From assembly GCA_020310875.1 (NCBI GenBank), contig CM035417.1, forward strand, positions 102,484,647-102,548,646: 64,000 nucleotides of DNA. Direction: 5' to 3'. Shown one piece after another: positions 1-20,828 of the stretch. The DNA is from Ceratopteris richardii. Taxonomy: Eukaryota; Streptophyta; Polypodiopsida; Polypodiales; Pteridaceae. Both the position numbers and the translations under genes were made by a program. The notes under the pieces are model-generated. The model saw only the letters and a program-made list of their open reading frames with translations, did no database searches and was not told the DNA's origin. The first letter of the stretch is position 1; each line of letters starts with the position of its first letter.

Positions 1-198
1 GATTTGGACTAGTGTCTTATCCTTGAAGATCGAAAAGCAGGAAATGTTTATCATATAATTTTACTTGAATGATAGTTTCAATATGTCTCATACAGACCCT
101 AAGAGGAAAAAAGTGCATCACTCCACAAGAAATCTGTCCTTCTAGCTCTGCACCAAGAAAACGAACTAAATAAAATTGTAATTAAGAATTACAAAAAA
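1..198 (-). other. 3' flank / probable 3' UTR of ARF
   Basis: Downstream of the ARF stop codon in gene orientation. AT-rich, with no other gene recognised. The end of the transcript cannot be fixed by eye. Confidence 0.5.
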
Positions 199-8864
<8,666 letters not shown>

Positions 8865-10085
8865 TCACCATTTGTAATAATAATAAGAAGGATTTATCAA
8901 AGACATGGTCCTCGGTGCCTACACGTCAATCCCTCGACTCAAACACATCGCCTCCTCCGTCTCTCAGCACTTAGCAAAAGAACACGGTTAGAACTTGCAA
9001 GGTGCCATCATGTCAAAGCATAGGGAAGGAAGGAAGAAGAAGAGGAATTACTTATTTGGCATTGCATTAGAAAATACATAATTATAATTTCCATTCCATG
9101 TATAAACAAGGTGGAAATTTTATGTGTGTTTTCAATCATTTTGATTAGGTTTAGATGTGCATGTTGTGAGCCATGCATTTTGGATATGCGGATATTGTCA
9201 AGTAAGATAAACACATGTATAGCACAAATAATGAGAGACACACATATAAGGAAGAGAACAAACACATAAAAGACACAAATTATGGTCAAGAATTACAATG
9301 CTGGAATTAATGATGAAGATGTACAAGGTAATGATATGTTGCAAATGCAACAGAAGAGATATACTCACAACTCTTAATAGAAAAGTACTCCAAATGAAAA
9401 ATATGGTTGTTGAAAATTATGTGGGTGATGTACATGAAAATCGTTCATCAAATCTAGATGAATGGTTGCCCAAAAATTGAGATTTGTGCAAATCTTTAGC
9501 GATTGAAAGTAATTTTTTACTATGCACACTAATTTTGGCCACATATAAAGTATTAATGTGTAGAAATTTACGAATATACAGGGTTGGAAACTTGCTAGTA
9601 TACAAGAAGTTGATGAGCTGGATGGAGTAGGTCAAGAACAGAGCAAGAGTTGAGCACTAGTTGGGCAAGAGAATATATGGGTTGAAAGTTTTCTATAGCA
9701 ATTGAATGCCTATAAACAAGACTTAGAAAGAGTAGAGAAGCAAATTGTTAGCTAGGAGAAACACAAGTTTAGAAAATATAAGAGAAAAATCAGATATAAA
9801 CAAAAGAACATACACACAAAGATGCAAAGTATGTTCCAAAATTGTAATGCAAAGTAGTGATATGCTCCGAATACATCAAAAGAAATATCTCACAACTCGT
9901 AAGAACCAAAGAGAACATGTGAGGGAAAGAGAATTAAGGCTATGAAGAGGCTTATGGTGAATATAGACTCCAAAAGCAACATCTCATGAGGGTATGAGAG
10001 TTATTCAAGTGTATGAGCATACATACTCCAAGTCCCCCAAGACCTTTAAGAGTATAAGCACACTCTAACTCCTCCAAGGATTAAT
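8865..10085. repeat. Dispersed repeat copy R1
   Basis: About 1.2 kb matching R2 (10880-12245) in the same order. Shared blocks include CCATTTGTAATAATAAT, GCACTTAG with AAAGAACA, GAGCCATGCATTTTGGATAT, GTTGATGAGCTGGATGGAG and the tail AGTATAAGCACACTC. A ~190-bp sub-block (AAACACA, AGCACA, ATACTCACAACTC) occurs twice within it, near 9190-9375 and 9752-9900. No protein was recognised; possibly a non-autonomous element or segmental duplication. Confidence 0.75.
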
Positions 10086-10879
10086 GTAAACCACCTCCTC
10101 CTTGTGTGTAACATCCAAGGGTGAAGGGCTTTTTCTAAGAAACTAGGTAAAAAGCTCGATAAATTATGGTGTAGAGAGTACTTAGGTTTTGTGCAAATCT
10201 AATTTCAGATATTTTCGTTTGATGACATGGAAAAACTACAGCTATGGACCAATTTTGAGGTTGCTATGACTTTTTTAATGACAGCTGGAAATTTTGGTAT
10301 TATTTTACAAAATTGGGACCATATTGAATAGTTTTAGTGGTTTGTTGTCTATTTATGACAAAAAAAAAAAAAATTAGGTTTTGACATTTAGGGATGATTT
10401 AGGGTGAATCTAGGCAACTGTTATATATGGTTAGGTTGCTCTATTTGAGCATATTTTGAATATGTTAATCATTTCTAAATGTCATGTTTGACCATTTTTA
10501 TGATGTAAACCTAATTTTTTTATGATCTAAACCTAAAATTTTTTATGTCATACACATTCATCAAAGTATTCATAAATATATGCACTTCTTGAAATAATCT
10601 AACTTAAAGAATATACAACAAATATTTATAATCTTCATTTGATAATATTTCCTATCGATACTAGATAAATCTTCACAGTGTGACCCTCATTATGTGAAGC
10701 AAAGAGAGTTCTACCATCCATAAACAAAGCAAGTAAAAAATGTTCGTTGCTTAGAGCAAGAAGAAGACGTGAAACAAAAAAAAAAAAGAGCCTTAAGGTA
10801 AGGGTGTGGTGAGAAAAGTAGAAGCAAAGAAACTCAACATGCTTTCTCTTGACTTTATATGTCAGTGTAGAAATTCCAT
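10086..10879. other. AT-rich spacer between R1 and R2, no gene
   Basis: Contains A and T runs and several ATGATNTAAACCTAA-like phrases near 10500-10540. Nothing coding was recognised. Confidence 0.5.
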
Positions 10880-12245
10880 CCACCATTTGTAATAATAATA
10901 TAAACAATTATCAAAGACATGGCCATCCGTGCCTACAAGTCGGTCCCTCGACTCACACACATCATCTCCTCCCTCTTTCAGCACTTAGTAAAAGAACATG
11001 TAGAACTTACAAGATGCCATCATGTCAAGCATGGGGGGGAAGGAAGGAAGAAGAAGAAGAGGAATGACTTATTTGGCATTGCATTAAAAAATGAGAATTA
11101 TAATTTCCATTCTATAAGCTTATATAAACAAAGTGGAAATTTTATGTGTGCTTTCAATCATTTTGATCAGGTTTAGATATGCATGTTGTGAGCCATGCAT
11201 TTTGGATATGTGGATATTAGTTAAGTAAGATATACACGAGTATAGCACAGATAAGAGGCACACAAATATAAAGAAGAGAACGAAAACATAAAAGACACAA
11301 AGTATGGTGAAAAATTACAATGCTACAATTAATTATAAAGATGTACAAGGTGATGATATGTTCCAAATGCAATAGAAGAAATATACTCACAAGTCTTAAT
11401 AGAAAAGTACTATAAATAAAAAATATGGATGTTGAAAATTATGTAGGTGAAGTGCATGAAAAATTGTTCATCAAATCTAGATGAATGATTGCCCAAAAAT
11501 TAAGATTTATGCAAGCCTTTAGTAACAGGAAGTAATTTTTATTATGCACACTAAATTGGGCAACAAATAAAGTATTCATGTGTGGAAACTTACATATATA
11601 TAGGGTTGGAAATTCACTAGTATAGAAGAAGTTGATGAGCTGGATGGAGTAGGTCAAGAATTGAGCAATAGTTGAGCAAAAATTGGGCAAGAGAAGATAT
11701 GGGTTGAGAGTTTCTTATAAGAAGTGAATGCCTATAAATAAGCGTCACAAAGAGTAGAGTAGGCTAACACTTTCAAAACTCTTTCTCCTCTTATGTATGC
11801 GAAGCTAAGATCCACCAAACCTTGCAAGTCATGATCTAGTTTCAAGTAAGTTTATAAAATCTCCATTGAACCTACTAGCCCTGCTCATATACCAAAATAT
11901 TAGCTAGGTAAACACAAGCATAGCACACCATAGAGAACACACACATATAAATAAGAGAATTTACACATAAAGATGCAAAGTATGTTAAAAAGTTATAATT
12001 ATCCAATTAATCATGAAAACATACAAGGTAGTGATATGCTTCAAATACAACAAAAGAAATATACTCACAACTCATAAGAACTAAAGAGAGCATGTGAGAG
12101 AAAGAAAATTAAGACTATGAAGAGGCTTAGGCTGAATATAGACTCCAAAAGCAACCTCTTGTGAGGGTATGAGAGTTCTCCAAGTGTATGAGCATACATT
12201 ACTCCAAGTCCTCAAAGACCTCCAAGAGTATAAGCACACTCGAAC
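10880..12245. repeat. Dispersed repeat copy R2
   Basis: Second copy of R1, about 130 bp longer because of extra sequence near 11765-11890 (CTTTCTCCTCTTATGTATGC region). The internal sub-block again appears twice (about 11215-11400 and 11895-12080). Confidence 0.75.
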
Positions 12246-12254
12246 TCATTACAA

Positions 12255-12545
12255 CATATCGTTCGTATATCGAGGCTTTTACAGAGGAAATTGAATGGGA
12301 GTGTTTTTGCCCCGACATCGATGTAAGTGTCGGTATAGGCATCGGAACCAAAACGACGGTATAAGCACCGGTATATGCACCAGTATATGCGTCGGTATAG
12401 GCATTGGTATGGGGGTCGATATGAGCGTCAAAAATACCAATGCTCATATCGATGCCCATGTCGATGCCTATACCAACAACTGTTGGGTGTATCATCTCGC
12501 ATATCGATGACAATCCTAGAGTACCATCGCTCATACCGATGACCA
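12255..12545. repeat. Degenerate minisatellite (ATCGRTATRGGCATCGGTAT type)
   Basis: Short units such as CATCGATGTAAGTGTCGGTAT, GTATAGGCATCGG, ATATGCACCAG and CATATCGATGCC repeat in register through the block. Both strands give open but low-complexity frames, which I treat as by-products. Confidence 0.75.
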
Positions 12546-12553
12546 TATCTACA

Positions 12554-12648
12554 AAAAAAATTTTGGGTAGAATGTGTTGTCTTTTGCTATAGCAACATTA
12601 CCATGATGTTGTTTAGCAAAAGACAATACACTCTGCCCAAAAAAAACC
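12554..12648. repeat. Long inverted repeat / foldback hairpin
   Basis: Left arm 12561-12598 (TTTTGGGTAGAATGTGTTG onward) pairs with right arm 12603-12638, leaving a 4-base loop. About 34 of 38 positions pair. It could be a miniature foldback element or a small-RNA precursor. Confidence 0.88.
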
Positions 12649-12776
12649 GAGTACATGTGATGTGTACTCTAATGGCAATCGAAATATGATTTCATAAAGC
12701 AAAATACTATCGAACACAAAAGAGATGATCAGAATGAACCATGAACCATGTACAAAAAAAGTTATATATTTCATAA

Positions 12777-12932
12777 ATGAACCATGTACAAGAGTGTGGC
12801 AAACCAATGTCATATATGAGGCAAATACAAAATTTGGCAAAGCACTTCCATATAAGAATCAAATACAAAATTCTAGTGCACCACTGCCATATATGAGCCA
12901 AATAAAAAATTGTGGCACACCACTGTCATACA
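12777..12932. repeat. 39-bp tandem repeat, about four units
   Basis: Units approximate ATGAGCCAAATACAAAAT followed by TGTGGCACACCACTGCCATAT. The first unit is most diverged and the third and fourth most alike. Confidence 0.8.
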
Positions 12933-13305
12933 CATGCACAAAAGGATTGAAACATCCATATCAATAGTCCTACAATAAAGAACATTCATGAAATGAGATA
13001 AATTCACATGAGATTTACAAACAACAAGTGAAAACCAAGTTTCTAAATTCATCACCTCATCACAGATGCTCCCATGAAACGACCGCATTGCGTCCCTCCA
13101 AGTCCTCCAATAGTACAATCGATTCATGATGATATCCATAAGCCCCTTCCATTCGCGTTGGAGGACGACCCATTGCCAATTCTTGTAGCAAATATACAAA
13201 ACGTTAGATGAACATACATGAAATGCTTAACATAAACAAATTCAATAAACCAAATGATACTTAAAAATTTGTGATGCATAGTGTCATATCTGCCACTGGC
13301 CAAAT

Positions 13306-13869
13306 GTGACAGTCCAATCGTATCTAAAGGTGTGGCTTCGGCATCTCGCTACTGGCTATATCTGTAAGGAGTCTACTGCTGCTCGTCGATTCATATCCCA
13401 CTCCTCAACATCTAACAATACAGGCTTTGATAAGCCTGCTCTGAAAGCATCACGAGCCTCGGATCGTCGATGGGACATAACTTCACGTGTGGTGTTCACT
13501 CCATTTCAACATGATAGAGTGTCCAAATTGTATGGAGCAAAGCTATCGTATACGCTGACGCATGGCCTTTCCAGTCGCATCCATCACCGGAGCTCCATCA
13601 CAGATACTATACACCTTGGAGTCATCAAGGTCATGAGGATCCCAAGGTGTACATGGCATTCCACGTGGTGTACCACGTGGCATACCTACATCTGAGGTAC
13701 TCGCTCTAGGAGTAGAAGTGGGGGACACAACATCCGTCGCATTGCCTCCACAACAACCATCTCCTGCAAAGCTACCTATAGATCCACACCTAGAATCTCC
13801 TGCTCCAGAGCATGACATCGACCTACGAGACGGGCAAGCACCTGTATCGCGTTGAGGTTTTGAACGCAC
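13306..13869 (-). pseudogene. Probable downstream part of a CACTA remnant (function unrecognised)
   Basis: 13869-13543 encodes 108 residues beginning MRSKPQRDTGACPSRRSM, rich in Ser/Thr/Pro/Gly, ending near APVMDATGKAMRQRI. The next frame continues with weakly protein-like sequence toward 13306 (NLDTLSCWNGVN, EEWDMNRRAADS), broken by stops. It lies on the same strand and downstream of the DUF4216-like fragment at 21742-22482 once copia A is removed, so I place it in the same element. No domain is certain. Confidence 0.4.
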
Positions 13870-13923
13870 ACGTCTACTACTAGAGCCACTAGGGGATGGC
13901 TGAGAAGATGGTCATGGTGGAAT

Positions 13924-14099
13924 CATAAAGCTAGGAGACATACCTCTGACGGGAGTAGCACTACCCGCAGGAGTGAAACTGGCTGGAGTGACACCAGTGG
14001 AAGTGAGACCGGCAAGAGTGAGGCCGGGGGGAGTGCTACACGAGCGATCCAGTACTATGATGCAGTGGCCATATACACAGGAGGTACCTGAGATATAAG
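13924..14099. repeat. 313-bp tandem unit 1, left half (split by copia A)
   Basis: Matches 21382-21556 closely (CTAGGAGACATACCTCYGACG through GGTACCTGAGATATAAG). Its right half is at 21245-21381. The break is exactly where copia A inserted, and the last five bases are the target duplication ataag. Confidence 0.92.
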
Positions 14100-14512
14100 T
14101 GTAGAGAGTACGCATGCAGAAGCAAAATGAAAAGTAAAGTTCTCTCACAAAACAAAGAATGTGTGAGACACAAAACGAGTAGACCATGAAATGGGTAAAC
14201 TCATGTGGATTAGAAATGAGCTTGCCAAGAGCATGGAGTAGGCTCTTCAAGCTTCTAACCAAGTACAAATGAGGGGAGAGGCCCTCTTTATATAGATTTG
14301 GGAGGGGCTCTAAAAGTACATCATATGTGGGATAAATCTCCTAAGGAGAATGAATACAACTGGTAGAAGCACATGGCAAGGTACCCAAATACAAAGGAAA
14401 TACAATATAAAATGGAAATAGACTAGAAATGGAGTGCCTTCTGGATACAAAATGGAGATGCACTCATGCGGATACAAATGTAGATGAAGTAGGAGCAATC
14501 ATGTCGTCAACA
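14100..14512 (-). repeat. 3' LTR of element A
   Basis: 413 bp with TGTAGAGAGTACGC at the left and CGTCAACA at the right on the plus strand. Contains the same TATATAG-type box as its partner (14290-14296). Confidence 0.95.
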
Positions 14513-14520
14513 CCCCCTTT
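14513..14520 (-). other. Polypurine tract of element A
   Basis: AAAGGGGG on the minus strand, directly before the 3' LTR TGTTGACG. Confidence 0.8.
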
Positions 14521-14531
14521 GCAGCTCCATT

Positions 14532-17500
14532 TTAGAGCGGCTGAATGCTGTAGAGATCCACCAAGCGCTGAAGCGGAACCGAAGGTAGAGCTTTCGTGAA
14601 CATGTCTGCCAGGTTCTCCTGAGAGGTACATTGCTCCAGAGTACTCTCCTGAGATATGAGCTTCTCACGGATGAAGTGGTATTGGATCTCGATGTGCTTC
14701 GTCCGAGTGTGGAATACTGGATTCTTGGCGATGGCCAAGGCTGACTGGCTGTCTGTGCGAAGACATGTCAGAGTATCCTGCAAAACACCAATGTCAGATA
14801 ATAAACGTCGAAGCCAGATGGCCTCACATGTTGCAAAGCTGGATGCTCGGTACTCTGCCTCTGTGGATGATAGTGAAACTATAGGCTGCTTCTTACTTGC
14901 CCAAGAGATAGGTCCTGAGCCAAGCAAGAATATATACCCAGAAGTAGACCGTCGAGAATCAGGATCACCAGCCCAATCTGAATCTGAATATCCAACGAGT
15001 TCAATGCCCCCTCTATACCAAAGACCATGATGTCGGGTGAGGGCAAGGTATCGAAGTAGTCTCTGAGCATCATCCCAATGAGTCTGACGAGGCTGATGTG
15101 CAATCTGACTAAGTATACCAACTGCATAAGCAATATCTGGTCTAGTGTTGGCAAGATAGAGTAATGAGCCAACAAGCTATCGATAGGTATGCACATCCAC
15201 AAGTGATGATGAGTCCTCCAGTGTAAGCTTGATGTTTGGATCAAGTGGTGTAAAACTCAGCGACATTGATCCATGTTATATTTGGAAAGTAGATCAAACC
15301 AGTACTTCTTCTGTGATAGGAATATACCTTCTTTTGTTTGCCAAACTTCCATACCCAAGAAGTAGTGTAATAATCCAAGATCTATCATAGAGTACTCAAG
15401 ATAAAGCTGTGTGATGATAAATTGGATACGTTCTTCATCTGAGCCTGTCAAGATCAAGTCATCTACATAGAGAATGATGATGGCTACCAAAGACTCCTTT
15501 TGATAGATATAGAGATTAGCATCGGCATTGCTTCTGTGAAATCCCTTGTCTTCAAAGAACTTGTGAATCTTTTCATAGCAGGCCTTGGGAGCTTGCTTTA
15601 GTCCGTAAAGTGCCTTGTGAAGCTTGTAGACTTGATCTTCTTTGCCTTTGATCTTGAAGCCTTCATGTTGTTCAACATATACTTCTTCTTTAATATCTCC
15701 ATTGAGGAATGCACTTTTGACGTCCAGCTGGTAAATGGGCTTAAAGTGAGCACTTAGTGCTAAGATGATTCTTATGGTTGTGAATCTTGCAGTAGGAGCA
15801 AAGGTTTCTTCATAGTCAATGCCATGTTGTTGCTTGTATCCCGTAGCAACTAATCTTGCCTTATATTTATCAAGAGTGCCATCTGACTTGTATTTGACTT
15901 TGTATATCCACTTGACTCCTATGACTTGATGGTTGGTTGGTTTGGGAACTAATGTCCAAGTCTTGTTCTTTGCTATTGCATCCAATTCCTCTTTCATAGC
16001 TTCTTCCCACTTTGGTTGGCCTTGAGCTTCTTTGTAATTAGATGGTTCTGGGATTTGTTGTATTTGATGCATTAAGGCGTAATTGACATGATGACTTTGT
16101 TCTCGTTGTCGCTTGTAAATAAGTCTTTGACATCTTCTTGGATGACTTGAAGTACTTGCTTCTGAGTTGGAGTTTGGAAATATTGAGTCCCCCTCTGAAG
16201 TGTAGATAGGTGGACTAAGACTTGTACTTGAATCTTTTCTTGAGTATGAGGAAGCTTCATTGAAAATCACATCCTTAGAAATGGTGATGGAGTGGTTTTC
16301 CATATCATATAGACGGTATGCCTTTGATTGGTCACTGTACCCTATGAATATGTGTTTCTTGGACTTTGATTGTAACTTGTTTCTATCTTCTTTTGGTACA
16401 TGGACAAAAGCTTCACTACCAAAGACTTGAAAGTAATTCACATTTGGTTTTCTTCCATAGTAGGCTTTGAAGGGTGTTTTGTTGTGTAATGCACTTGTAA
16501 ATCCTCGATTAAGAATGTGAACGGCAGTATGCATGGCTTCTGCCCAGAACTTGTAGGGTAGATCCTTGTGATGAAGCATTGTTCGTGCCATTTCCATCAC
16601 ACTATGTATCTTCCTTTCAGCTACTCCATTCTGGGATGGAGTATGAGGTTGAGTGACTTGTCTTTTGATCCCTTTCTGGTTGAGAAAGTTATCAAAGTCA
16701 TGATTGATAAACTCACCACCTCCATCTGATCTGATGGTTTTGACTTTAGTCGAAGCTTCATTCTCAACTTCCTTGATCCAAGTTTGAAACTTAGAGAATG
16801 TGTCTGCCTTTGACCTCAAAAAGTACACCCAAATATAGCGAGAGTGGTCATCTACTAGAAGATAAAAGTAGAGGGATCCACTTAGGGATGGGGTATTCAT
16901 AGGTCCACATAAGTCCATGTGGATAAAGGATAGTGGGTTCCTCGCTCGTGTTGAAGCTTCCTTGGGAACTGGGGCCCTGTGTTGCTTGCCTTGGGTGCAA
17001 GCTTGGCAGACATCAGTAAGTTGCCCTATCTTTTGCAATCCCTTCACAAGTTGGTATGAAGAGATTTTTGATAAGTAAGAAGTGTGGCCAAATCTCTGGT
17101 GCCACAAACTTGAGGTTGATTCTTTGGATACAAAGCAAGATAGTTTGTAGAGGCCCATTTCTTCAATACCTTGAGCAATGATATCCTTTGTATGGGGATC
17201 AACTACCTTAATTGAGGTGTTATCAAACCATACTTGTTTGTCCTGATCTGTAATGGCCTTGACGGAAAGTAGATTCATACATAAATTTGGAACAAAAAGA
17301 ACATTGGATAAAGACTTGCATTCGCCCTGATGGTTGGAAATTTGAACTTTCCCTTTTCCTTCAATGGGTAAACTTTTGTTGTTGCCAAGATAGACTTCTC
17401 CTTCATGTTCTTCGAGTTCTTGAAAGGATTCCTTGTCTTTGCACATATGGGAGGTAGCTCCGCTATCAAAGATCCACTCATGTGGGGAGCTAGAAGTAAC

Positions 17501-17546
17501 TAGGGCATTGGCTTCTGTGGAGATGAAGAGTTCCTCACTCGAGCAG
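14532..17546 (-). pseudogene. Copia A pol: protease, integrase, reverse transcriptase, RNase H
   Basis: Main open frame 17446-15257. It is preceded in frame by the protease site FDSGATSHM (about 17470). Then come the GAG-pre-integrase HxxxH/CxxC region, the integrase core ([28 protein letters not shown]), RT ([40 protein letters not shown]) and RNase H (STEAEYRA, RTKHIEIQYHF). The frame changes at about 15260, a TAG replaces the expected Gln in YR-LVGS at 15177, and the rest is open to 14532. Inactive as it stands. Confidence 0.93.
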
Positions 17547-17552
17547 TGGGGT

Positions 17553-18410
17553 CTATGTTGGGATCCTTTTGGATGCTTGCCTAGACGTAGAAGCCTTCGA
17601 TGATTGTTTCTTTTTATAGCAAAACTTTTCTAAGTGTCCTGATTTTCCGCAGAAATCACAGGTGAACTTCTTCGATGAATTATGCGATCCTTGCTTAGAT
17701 CCATTGTTAGCATGGTGACTTGAGGTTTTGCCCTTATTGAATGGCCCTTTGGCCTTCATGGCTGACTCTTGTGAGGAAGTCGATTTAGCTTGCGAGTCGT
17801 GTAGGAGCAATAGTCGACAAACCTCTTCCCAAGACAAGACTTGGCTGCGATTATACAAAGTTGTGACGAATGTCTTGTATGACTTAGGCAACGTGTTAAG
17901 AATCCTAATGGCCATGTCTTCACTAGAGATCTGCCTACGACATAGTGCTGATTTATGCTGGTAGTCCTCAAATTGGGCTATGACCTTGGTAATTGTGTCG
18001 TGTGGCCTAATTGTCAAATTATGAAATTTGTCCTCTAATGCATATATCTTCGAAGGAGTTTTGTCTTCATACAAAGCGGCTAATGTATCCCAAGCATCTT
18101 TGGACGTCTTGCAGGCTGTGATATGTCCTTTCGTCAGTTCATCGCAGGCAAGTAACAGCTGACCTAAAGCTCGTTTGTCCTTGACATTCCACACATGCCA
18201 ATTTTCTAAGTTGGTATCCCTATCGGGTTCGGGGTCTGACCCATCTACTAATTCATGAAGGAGATTCGTATAGAGATAGGTGCGCATGACATCTTTCCAT
18301 AGATTGTAATTTTGTCCATTGAGTCGTTCATCCTTAGGCATAAAAATAGGGGTGAAAGAGGGTAAGAAGTTAGCCATAGATAATAATGAGCTACCTTCAC
18401 TTTTGGTCAT
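17553..18410 (-). CDS. Copia A Gag (285 aa open frame)
   Basis: Begins [15 protein letters not shown]. Copia Gag signatures are [17 protein letters not shown], the UBN2 helical region (about residues 55-210; [23 protein letters not shown]) and zinc knuckle [14 protein letters not shown] (about 250-263). It makes the nucleocapsid particle. Pol continues in the +1 frame, while plant copia elements normally use one frame, so a single-base indel near 17575 probably separates them. Confidence 0.88.
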   Translation of the reverse strand: MTKSEGSSLLSMANFLPSFTPIFMPKDERLNGQNYNLWKDVMRTYLYTNLLHELVDGSDPEPDRDTNLENWHVWNVKDKRALGQLLLACDELTKGHITACKTSKDAWDTLAALYEDKTPSKIYALEDKFHNLTIRPHDTITKVIAQFEDYQHKSALCRRQISSEDMAIRILNTLPKSYKTFVTTLYNRSQVLSWEEVCRLLLLHDSQAKSTSSQESAMKAKGPFNKGKTSSHHANNGSKQGSHNSSKKFTCDFCGKSGHLEKFCYKKKQSSKASTSRQASKRIPT

Positions 18411-20816
18411 TACAAATCTTTGATGATAAAGTGTTTAGAAACAGTATCAAAGAGATGTGCTTGAAATGAACGACTGGACACCAAACTTAAAATTCTTGGG
18501 GAGGGGGGTGCTTAGAGTAGCCCTGCACTTGTACAACACCAAAATAAGTTGACTCGAGAGGAGGGCTTAGAGTAGCCCGTTGCACACCGATTGAGCCTTA
18601 GAGTAGGCTTGGGAACTTAAGAAACTTTGTGGGTGGGCTTAGAGTAGCCTCCAACCCACAAAAGTGCACACACACGATACTTTTCTTCTTATATTTTGAG
18701 TGTACAAAGATTATGAGACACTTAGTGCCAGGGTGAGGTGACTGTCGAGAGAGAATAAAAACTTTGGTTATTACAATGAGGAATGCCAATGTAGGTGCAA
18801 AATTAATATTGGGTACCCTTAAAAACACAAGGTTTCCTATGATAAGATGAGTTCTTGGAGGTATGTGGCATAAGTTCTAGTTTTACATTACAAGAACCTT
18901 GAAGAGCGTAATGAGAAAAGTAGATGTTACAATCCATGTGATAGGCAAAACATTTTTCATGGTTATGACTAAGTATATCATGTCCTTTGAATATGAATTG
19001 TTCAAGGTACTATGAATGGGACCTGGTCTAAAAAAATGAAGGGACTTAATTAATAAATCCTAATGTGATAAGCACATTTTCGGCTACTTCACGTGGCGTG
19101 GTAGGGGTGGACATGTTCTCTAAATGCACCTTATCACTTATGATTTCCAGAACGATTCTCACCAGCCGGCTCATGTGACGCTCTCTCTCTCTCTCTAGTG
19201 CATACAACTTGACATTGGAGGTAGATCTTTTATCCGCAATAAGTGCCTGAGCACTGCATGTGGAAATCATAAAAGAAAGATGCCAAGCTAGGATCGCCGA
19301 CTTCTACAGTCACTCTTAGCTTCTGGTACTAGCACGCATTCCCTTAGCCTTTGGTGCTGGTGCGCATTCCAAGAGGATTTCATCGTTTGGTGAGCGACAC
19401 CCTTTTGTCTGCAGAATGTATGGCTAGCCAAAAACGGAACTAGAATTCAAGCTCGTTGTGGTTCGTTGTCTCGGATGAGAGATAATAGGCAGTGACAGTG
19501 CCCACAGAGTCCAATTTGCATGATGAAAATGTTGTTGATTAAGCGCAAGTGTGTGCCAATGTTACGTGTCTTGCTCGCCTGCACATATGGTGTCCCTTGC
19601 ATACTCTCTTGAGCTTTCTCAATGGATTAGAAGTGAAAACAACAATCAGAAGAAAAACACAGACAATGAGCCTGAAATGAGAGCCATCAAAGGCAATACA
19701 GAGTGCCAAGTACATGCGTACATGCGATTACAGAGAGGAGAACAATCTCTCTCTCTCTGTTAGAGAGAATTGGGACAATAACATGAGTGCACAATAGAGA
19801 GAATCTCTCTCTGTGTTTCTCTCTCTCTTTCTTTAACAAAGTTTGCTCATAGCATGAATAAAGGTCGACTGGTTGATGGAGAAGCATGAAGCTGAAACCA
19901 GGTCAATAGGACTCTCTATTCTGTCCTTTTGAGGCTATCAACACCATGAGAACTATAGAGAAGGCTATAGCTTTGATGTTTCCATTATTGCTTGCAGATA
20001 TCGACTTCAACTGTAATATGAGACTCTAGCAAATAGCCCGAACAGATTTCTCCATGATGCATAGGGGTTTTGTCTGGTTAGATGACTTGTGACATACCTC
20101 GTTGCGCTCTGAGTAGCTTGAACAACACTCTCTTCCACCGCACATAGATATCAGCGTCGTCTCTTGCTGTCATTCAGAGAGAGAGTTGCCTCATTCTCTA
20201 TCAAAATGGGGATTAACACTACACCTCGTGCTGGGATGACACTAATCCATCTGAGTGCAACCCAGAGGTGTGTACATAGATAAAGGTTGATTGTTCAGTA
20301 TCGTCATAGAGATGGGGCAGCAGCGTGCATGCGAATCACAACATGACATAGAAGTATTTGCTTGCTCTGAGAAGATCCTGCAACCAATACAGAAATTCCA
20401 CTTTGTTTACACCGTAGAGCTGAGGTAAAAAAATACACAGATTAATGGTCGATGTACTTATGGAGGGAATGCGCAGAACATTAAAGAATGATGCTGCTCT
20501 GAGAACAACTAAAAACTTCACAAAAGTGTCTATAAACACTTTAAAAGATGAGATGCATCATATGTGCTAAAATCATTTGGGCTGACTATGATGATCATCC
20601 ACAAATCCAAGAGCAAGGGTGGGAGAGTGGGAAAAATGGAGGGTAAAGGGGCCATAAAATGATGAAAATGGGTGGGAGGGTGGGCAAATGGGCAGAATGA
20701 ATCCCAAAAACTGATGGCAAAATGCCTCTCTCAATGAGGAGAAAGCATGCCACAAAAATGAAGCACCACCACCACCAAAACGACCACCAAATGCACCACC
20801 AAGACCTCCACCTAGC
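18411..20816 (-). other. Long untranslated leader of element A
   Basis: 2.4 kb between primer site and Gag, much longer than usual for copia elements. Four CTTAGAGTAG cores recur at about 18507-18652, and GA/CT microsatellites lie at 19184-19197, 19748-19760 and 19800-19832. No protein was recognised; the short open frames look random. Confidence 0.6.
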
Positions 20817-20828
20817 ACTCTGATATCA
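20815..20828 (-). other. Primer-binding site of element A
   Basis: TGATATCAGAGTGC on the minus strand, immediately after the 5' LTR. It is close to the initiator-Met tRNA complement TGGTATCAGAGC. Confidence 0.8.
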
